Positions 44,149 through 49,941 of a stretch of 49,941 nt of DNA are shown in pieces (within the stretch, counting starts at the first letter, position 1; each line of letters begins with the position of its first letter). Origin of the DNA: an uncultured Pseudophaeobacter sp. (GTDB lineage Bacteria > Pseudomonadota > Alphaproteobacteria > Rhodobacterales > Rhodobacteraceae); the NCBI GenBank assembly GCA_905479575.1, contig CAJQNB010000009.1:1-49941 (forward strand). The letters are read 5' to 3'. The notes beneath the pieces were generated by a model, which did no database searches, was not told the origin of the DNA, and worked only from the letters and a program-made list of their open reading frames with translations. The position numbers were made by a program, and so were the translations under genes.

Positions 44149-44568
44149 ATGACAATTATCGCTCGATGTGAGGCCAAGGGCCTGCGGATGACCGGCCAGC
44201 GTCGGGTGATTGCCCGTGCTCTGCAGGACAGTGCCGACCACCCGGATGTCGAAGCGCTTTATGCCCGGGCCAGCGCGCTGGATAGCGGGATTTCTCTTGC
44301 CACGGTTTATCGTACGGTCAAACTGTTCGAAGAAGCCGGGATTCTGGACAGGTTGGAGTTTGGCGATGGCCGTGCCCGTTACGAGGATGCAGACCGGGAG
44401 CATCACGACCATCTGATTGATATCAATACCGGTGAAGTGATCGAATTCTGTGATCCCGACATCGAAGCGCTGCAGGAACGCATCGCGGCCAAACTGGGAT
44501 ATCAGCTCAAAGGTCACAAGCTGGAGCTCTATGGGGTGCCTCTGAAGAAAACCGCACCCTCTGAGTGA
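44149..44568 (+). CDS. fur: Fur-family metal-dependent regulator (Fur/Mur)
   Basis: A 139-residue Fur-family repressor: winged helix with GLRMTGQRRVIARAL and SLATVYRTVKLFEEAGILDR, then the metal site HHDHLID at 85-91, Glu/His further on, and a single Cys101 (EFCDPDIE) instead of the two CxxC pairs of Escherichia coli Fur. In alphaproteobacteria this protein often works as Mur, sensing manganese, so Fur or Mur cannot be told apart here. Start ATG 44149; an upstream GTG at 44128 is possible. Confidence 0.92.
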   Translation: MTIIARCEAKGLRMTGQRRVIARALQDSADHPDVEALYARASALDSGISLATVYRTVKLFEEAGILDRLEFGDGRARYEDADREHHDHLIDINTGEVIEFCDPDIEALQERIAAKLGYQLKGHKLELYGVPLKKTAPSE

Positions 44569-44805
44569 TCCTCAAGAAGGTGGGCCTTCAAGGGGAGACC
44601 TCAAGGGAAGCGGGATCGACTTGGCGGGACGTGATTTTCATTTAACCTATCAACGATTGTGAAGTCTAAACCCACAAACTGTTGTGTTTCATGTCGTAAA
44701 TTGACTTGCGATGGGGCGGGTTGACCACCATTCCCTGACCAGGTGCTGCATTGGTCCGGTGACAAACGGCAGGCAAAGCAGCGCCCATTTTTCGGAGGGC
44801 CTGGC

Positions 44806-45744
44806 GTGAACAATCTAAACGGAATTCTCTTTATCCTTGCGGCCATGGCCGCATTTACCCTGGAAGATATGTTCATCAAGCGGCTATCGGGGGACGTTCC
44901 TGTGGGGCAGATCCTGATGTTGCTGGGCCTTGGTTCCGGTACGGTCTTTGCGGCGGCGGCTGTGTACCGGGGCGACAATCTTTTTGCGCCCGCGGCTTGG
45001 CGCGGGGCGGCAATCCTTCGCACCCTTTCAGAGGCCGTGGGCGCCGTGGCCTTTGCCACTGCGCTGTCTTTGGTCGATATTTCCACGGTTGCTGCGGTGT
45101 TTCAGGCGCTGCCCCTGGTTATCACCATGGGGGCTGCGTTGTTCCTGGGGGAGCAGGTTGGCTGGCGGCGCTGGAGCGCGATCTGTGTGGGCTTTGTCGG
45201 GGTCTTGATGATTGTACGCCCTGGGCTGGCAGGTTTTAACCCTTCGGTGATTCTGGTGCTGGTGGCGGTTCTGGCTATTGCTGCAAGGGATCTGCTGACC
45301 CGTATGGTCGATAGCTCTGTCTCGTCAGCGGTTGTCAGCTTTCAGGCCTTTGCCTCGGTGATCGTGGCTGGTGGGCTGTTGCTGGTCTCTACCGGCGCAG
45401 AGCCAACCGGGCTGGATGGGCGTCAGGTGGGGATGATGCTGGGGGGGATCGTCTTTGGCGTTGCGGGCTATTACGCCATCGTAACCGCAACCCGCATTGG
45501 GGATGCATCCGCGATCACGCCATTTCGCTACAGCAGGCTGTTGTTTTCCATTCTGGTAGGGGTGCTGGTCTTTGGTGAACGTCCTGATGCCATGACCCTG
45601 GGCGGGGCTGCGCTGATCATTGTTTCTGGTCTTTATACCTTTGTGCGGGAACGGCGCTTGGCCCGCGAACAGGTCCGGGAGCAGGCGCGCCTGCTCCGTG
45701 CGGGCTCTGTGGTGTCAGCAACACCCGGATCAACCGGCGTCTAG
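44806..45744 (+). CDS. DMT/EamA-family transporter
   Basis: This 312-residue ten-helix DMT transporter, separate from the one at 14289, has first helix LNGILFILAAMAAFTLEDMFIKRLSG, LSLVDISTVAAVFQALPLVITMGAALFLGEQVGWRRW in the first EamA half, and ITPFRYSRLLFSILVGVLVFGERPDAMTLGGAALIIVSGLYTF in the second. GTG 44806 is chosen: GGAGGG lies 7 nt before it and the first helix begins right after. The longer frame from 44743 has a polar head without a ribosome site. Substrate unknown. Confidence 0.85.
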   Translation: MNNLNGILFILAAMAAFTLEDMFIKRLSGDVPVGQILMLLGLGSGTVFAAAAVYRGDNLFAPAAWRGAAILRTLSEAVGAVAFATALSLVDISTVAAVFQALPLVITMGAALFLGEQVGWRRWSAICVGFVGVLMIVRPGLAGFNPSVILVLVAVLAIAARDLLTRMVDSSVSSAVVSFQAFASVIVAGGLLLVSTGAEPTGLDGRQVGMMLGGIVFGVAGYYAIVTATRIGDASAITPFRYSRLLFSILVGVLVFGERPDAMTLGGAALIIVSGLYTFVRERRLAREQVREQARLLRAGSVVSATPGSTGV

Positions 45745-45813
45745 TCCTCGCATCAGGCCAAAGTCTGCAAGCGCCAGAAACGACATCGATACCGGTGGCG
45801 CAAACAGCGATAT

Positions 45814-45854
45814 GTTAGCCCTAACCTCGTGAAATAAACGCCGTTATCGATAAC
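45814..45854. promoter_or_regulatory. Paired LacI-type palindromes upstream of eno
   Basis: GTTATCGATAAC at 45843-45854 is a perfect 12-bp palindrome, 8 bp upstream of the -35 box. GTTAGCCCTAAC at 45814-45825 has the same outer arms, 29 bp away centre to centre. The GTTA..CG..TAAC shape fits LacI-family operators such as those of the central-carbon regulator CceR of Rhodobacter, but the match is from memory. Confidence 0.5.
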
Positions 45855-45862
45855 GACCGCTG

Positions 45863-47203
<1,341 letters not shown>

Positions 47204-47213
47204 TCGGCCCGAA

Positions 47214-47633
47214 ATGACCGCCGACGAGATCATCGCACAGCTCAAACTAGCCCCCCATCCCGAGGGGGGCTATTACCGCCAGACATGGGTCGCCCAAAAC
47301 GACGGGCGCCCCTGCGGCACCTGCATCTATTTCCTGCTCAAAGACGGCGCTGCCAGCCACTGGCACCACGTCGATGCCGTTGAGATCTGGCACTACTACG
47401 CAGGCGCGCCGCTGATCCTGTCGATGTCAGCCTCTGACGCTGGCCCCGCCACCGATTACACCCTCGGGCCCGACCTTGCCCACGACCAGCAGCCGCAACG
47501 CATCGTGCCCACCGGCCATTGGCAAGCCGCCCGCACCACAGGTGCATGGACACTTGTCGGCTGCACCGTCTCGCCCGGCTTCGCCTTTTCCGGCTTCACC
47601 CTTGCAGCGCCGGATTTCGACATTCCGCGCTAG
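47214..47633 (+). CDS. DUF985 cupin protein (second of two)
   Basis: A 139-residue paralogue of the protein at 40182-40601, aligned by eye at roughly 70% identity with one indel (MTADEIIAQLKLAPHPEGGYYRQTW; ASHWHHVDAVEIWHYYAGAPL; GHWQAARTTGAWTLVGCTVSPGF). It starts 10 nt after the eno stop and is probably co-transcribed with it. Its codons are strongly C-ending, like eno and unlike the first copy. It converges with DUF4170, 3 nt between stops. Confidence 0.9.
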   Translation: MTADEIIAQLKLAPHPEGGYYRQTWVAQNDGRPCGTCIYFLLKDGAASHWHHVDAVEIWHYYAGAPLILSMSASDAGPATDYTLGPDLAHDQQPQRIVPTGHWQAARTTGAWTLVGCTVSPGFAFSGFTLAAPDFDIPR

Positions 47634-47636
47634 GCC

Positions 47637-47912
47637 CTATTCCTCGTCGTCGGGCACACGCCCGAAGCGCGCCAGAAAGACAGGCGCGCTCACCTCGCCA
47701 CTGCCGGGGTCTTCGCGGATCATGTAGGCATCAGCCCCGACACAGCTTCCATTGCGGTTTTCGCGTTCCGCACGATCCTCGGCCTGCGCCGCACTGGTAT
47801 ATTGCAACAACTTGTCAACCTTCAAACTGCCCTGCCCGCCGCGGCCCTTGACCTCGACATATGTCTGGCAAATATAATGTATCTTTTCAGCAGCTTCATC
47901 GGCGTTGTTCAT
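47637..47912 (-). CDS. DUF4170 protein
   Basis: A 91-residue protein: ADEAAEKIHYICQTYVEVKGRGGQGSLKVDKLLQYTSAAQAEDRAERE, VGADAYMIREDPGSGEVSAPVFLARFGRVP. This matches my memory of DUF4170, small alphaproteobacterial proteins of unknown function. It is downstream of nrdJ on the same strand, but a terminator lies between them, so it likely has its own promoter. Confidence 0.78.
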   Translation of the reverse strand: MNNADEAAEKIHYICQTYVEVKGRGGQGSLKVDKLLQYTSAAQAEDRAERENRNGSCVGADAYMIREDPGSGEVSAPVFLARFGRVPDDEE

Positions 47913-48000
47913 ATTTCACCTTAACCCAAGTTACAGAACAAAATAGGAACAATCTTACATCTTGGCAAGCGCTAACCACTTGTCCATCAAATGATGTGAC

Positions 48001-48026
48001 AAAAAAGGGGCCCCCGAAGGGACCCC
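48001..48026 (-). terminator. Rho-independent terminator of nrdJ
   Basis: On the minus strand, GGGGTCCC pairs with GGGGCCCC (one T-G pair) around a TTCG tetraloop, then T6. It is 131 nt past the nrdJ stop and 88 nt before the DUF4170 start. Confidence 0.88.
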
Positions 48027-48157
48027 GTTAGTTTTGCTGATCGGGCTCGTGATTATACCGCTCGTCGTTTTTTGCCTGTGGCCCGATCTGCACCAAAGAT
48101 GAACGCATCCACCTTGGGACTGTGAAAGGCGCGCGGTCTCCCCCGCGCCCTATTCCT

Positions 48158-49941
48158 TTAACTACACCCCGACGTGCCGCCGCATGTGTTGCACTTCATG
48201 CATGTGCCGTTACGCACCAGTGTGTAGTTGCCGCATTCGCCACAAGGATCCCCCTCATAGCCCTGCATCTTGGCCTTGTCGCGCAGCGATATGCCCGTAG
48301 CCGCCGTGGTGCCTGACGAAAGCGAGGTCTCGGGCTTGACCGCCACCGCAACATCGCCAACCGCCGCGGCGATCTCGCCCACTTGCGCCGTCATGCCACC
48401 CTGCAAAAGGGTCAACTCCTGCGGCATCCGCTTACGCAAATACCCCGTCGAGCTGATCTGGCGCAGCACCTCCAGCGACCGGTTTGATGCAGCCTCCGAT
48501 GGCGACACAACATTGGCCACACCCTCCATCTCGCCACGTCCAATATCGTCGAACGCAGCGCCCTCGGGCTTTACATGGGCCAGATCGGTGCGATCCAGAT
48601 ATGACACCGCCAATTCGCGGAAGATATAATCCAAAATCGACGTCGCATTCTTGATGCTGTCGTTGCCCTGCACCATGCCCGCAGGCTCGAATTTGGTGAA
48701 TGTAAAGGCATCGACGAACTCTTCCAGCGGCACACCGTATTGCAGACCCACCGACACGGCGATGGCAAAGTTGTTCATCATCGCGCGGAAGCCTGCACCC
48801 TCTTTGTGCATGTCGATGAAGATCTCGCCAAGCTGGCCACCCTCATACTCGCCGGTGCGCAAGTAAACCTTGTGACCACCCACAATCGCCTTCTGGGTAT
48901 AGCCCTTGCGACGCTGCGGCATCTTCTCGCGCTCACGGTTGCGGATCTCTTTGACGATGATCTTCTCGACGATCTTCTCGGCCAGAACGCGGGCCTTCTC
49001 GTGTTGGTTGCCGCTCTCTAAGATGTCCGCCGCATCGTCATCATCTTCAACCAAAGACGCCGCAAGTGGTTGGGACAGTTTTGATCCATCGCGATACAGC
49101 GCATTGGCCTTCACACCCAAAGACCACGACAACTCATAGGCCTTCTGGCAGTCCTCGATTGTCGCATCATTGGGCATGTTGATCGTCTTGGAGATTGCCC
49201 CAGAGATAAACGACTGCGCCGCGGCCATCATATGGATATGGCTGTCAACGCTCAGATAACGCTTACCTTTTTTACCGCAGGCATTGGCGCAATCAAACAC
49301 GCTATAATGCTCTTCTTTCAAATGCGGCGCACCCTCAAGTGTCATCGTGCCACAAACATGGTCGTTCGCCGCCTCGATATCGCGCTTGGAAAATCCAAGA
49401 TGACGCAGCAAATCAAACGTCGGATCATTCAGTTTCAGGGTCGGAATACCCAGCGTCTTGGTGCAGAATTCCTCGCCCAGCGTCCACTGGTTGAACACAA
49501 ACCGGATATCAAACGCGGCCTTCAACGCGCCTTCGATCTTGTCAATCTCAGCCTGCCCGAAACCATGGCCAATCAGCGACGTATGGTTGATCGCAGGCGC
49601 CTGCCCGATTGATCCGTGACCAACAGCATAGGCGATGATCTCTTCAATATGCGCAGAGCCATAGCCCAGCGTTTCCAAAGCCGCCGGCACCGACTGGTTG
49701 ATGATCTTGAAGTACCCGCCGCCGGCCAGTTTTTTGAATTTCACCAGTGCAAAGTCAGGCTCGATACCGGTGGTATCGCAATCCATGACCAGACCAATGG
49801 TTCCGGTCGGCGCGATCACGGAAACCTGCGCGTTACGATAACCGTGCTTTTTGCCAAGGGCGAACGCCTCGTCCCAGGCTTCGGTCGCGATTGCAACCAG
49901 TCGCTGGTCCGGGCAGTTCTTGTGGTCCAGCGGCAATGGCT
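48158..49941 (-). CDS. nrdJ: Class II (adenosylcobalamin-dependent) ribonucleotide reductase, C-terminal part
   Basis: The last ~593 residues of a large NrdJ; the frame continues past the right edge, so the apparent TTG start at 49936 is not real. Visible: [30 protein letters not shown], where the PTGT loop and the IEP segment are typical, [45 protein letters not shown], and a zinc-like C-terminus [23 protein letters not shown], ending SGCS. Class II enzymes reduce ribonucleotides to deoxyribonucleotides with B12 and do not need oxygen, so the strain must make or import cobalamin. A terminator follows. Confidence 0.95.
   Translation of the reverse strand, partial: PLPLDHKNCPDQRLVAIATEAWDEAFALGKKHGYRNAQVSVIAPTGTIGLVMDCDTTGIEPDFALVKFKKLAGGGYFKIINQSVPAALETLGYGSAHIEEIIAYAVGHGSIGQAPAINHTSLIGHGFGQAEIDKIEGALKAAFDIRFVFNQWTLGEEFCTKTLGIPTLKLNDPTFDLLRHLGFSKRDIEAANDHVCGTMTLEGAPHLKEEHYSVFDCANACGKKGKRYLSVDSHIHMMAAAQSFISGAISKTINMPNDATIEDCQKAYELSWSLGVKANALYRDGSKLSQPLAASLVEDDDDAADILESGNQHEKARVLAEKIVEKIIVKEIRNREREKMPQRRKGYTQKAIVGGHKVYLRTGEYEGGQLGEIFIDMHKEGAGFRAMMNNFAIAVSVGLQYGVPLEEFVDAFTFTKFEPAGMVQGNDSIKNATSILDYIFRELAVSYLDRTDLAHVKPEGAAFDDIGRGEMEGVANVVSPSEAASNRSLEVLRQISSTGYLRKRMPQELTLLQGGMTAQVGEIAAAVGDVAVAVKPETSLSSGTTAATGISLRDKAKMQGYEGDPCGECGNYTLVRNGTCMKCNTCGGTSGCS

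Noticed and set aside
49934..49936. TTG as the start of nrdJ
   Set aside because: The frame is open to the window edge and the protein begins in the middle of the NrdJ catalytic domain.

Overview
The window is chromosomal DNA of a marine alphaproteobacterium, most likely of the Roseobacter group (Rhodobacteraceae). The evidence is moderately high GC, the gene order dksA / FAD monooxygenase / xth ... erpA / dgt / argS / SPOR / nagZ / scpA / scpB ... merR / ihfA / fabH / plsX / rpmF / DUF177 / bamE / olsB, a two-domain dCTP deaminase, a low-cysteine DksA, a class II (B12-dependent) ribonucleotide reductase and DUF2927/DUF4170 proteins. No rRNA, IS element, phage gene or CRISPR array is visible. 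One tRNA (Pro, GGG) is present.

Layout. 1-10.1 kb: two small genes, a small DedA/YqaA-like membrane protein, a lipoprotein, rlmI, a PIN protein, then a mostly minus-strand block (M48 protease, atypical P450, CoxE-like VWA protein, an unlisted 57-aa membrane protein, DUF2927 lipoprotein, MoxR ATPase) and dksA. 10.1-15.3 kb: FAD monooxygenase, xth, then a three-gene accessory locus. 15.4-26.5 kb: erpA, dgt, YciI-like gene, the chain argS-SPOR-nagZ-scpA-scpB (the last four genes overlap at their ends), an MFS carrier, dcd and tRNA-Pro. 26.5-35 kb: MerR regulator, ihfA, fabH-plsX-rpmF, DUF177, bamE, olsB and an ABC-F ATPase. 35-45.8 kb: SDR, FemAB-like GNAT, tyrS, anmK, DUF985 cupin, selO, rhlE, fur/mur and a DMT transporter. 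45.8-49.9 kb: eno, a second DUF985 cupin, DUF4170 and the C-terminal half of nrdJ.

The most unusual locus is 12.5-15.3 kb. A 103-residue protein carries four copies of the octapeptide LFSSGSAP at a 20-21 residue period (the last ends at LFSSGS). It is followed by an intergenic hairpin, a 400-residue cysteine-containing protein of no family I can name, and a DMT/EamA membrane transporter whose start codon overlaps the previous stop (ATGA). The arrangement of repeat peptide, unknown partner and exporter looks like a multi-core peptide (RiPP-like) or secreted-peptide system. This is an inference from architecture; no known modifying-enzyme family is seen.

A second unusual signal is a 125-nt intergenic element at 42.1-42.3 kb that can fold as a closed four-way junction (10-bp closing stem plus three hairpins, one with a perfect 20-bp stem). 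A half copy at 11.37-11.44 kb keeps two anchor motifs at identical spacing, while the hairpin between them has unrelated sequence but is still paired.

Other points are a start-codon-sequestering hairpin at rlmI, paired LacI-type palindromes upstream of eno, a P450 lacking the acid/alcohol pair, a DksA with one cysteine, and two DUF985 paralogues 7 kb apart.
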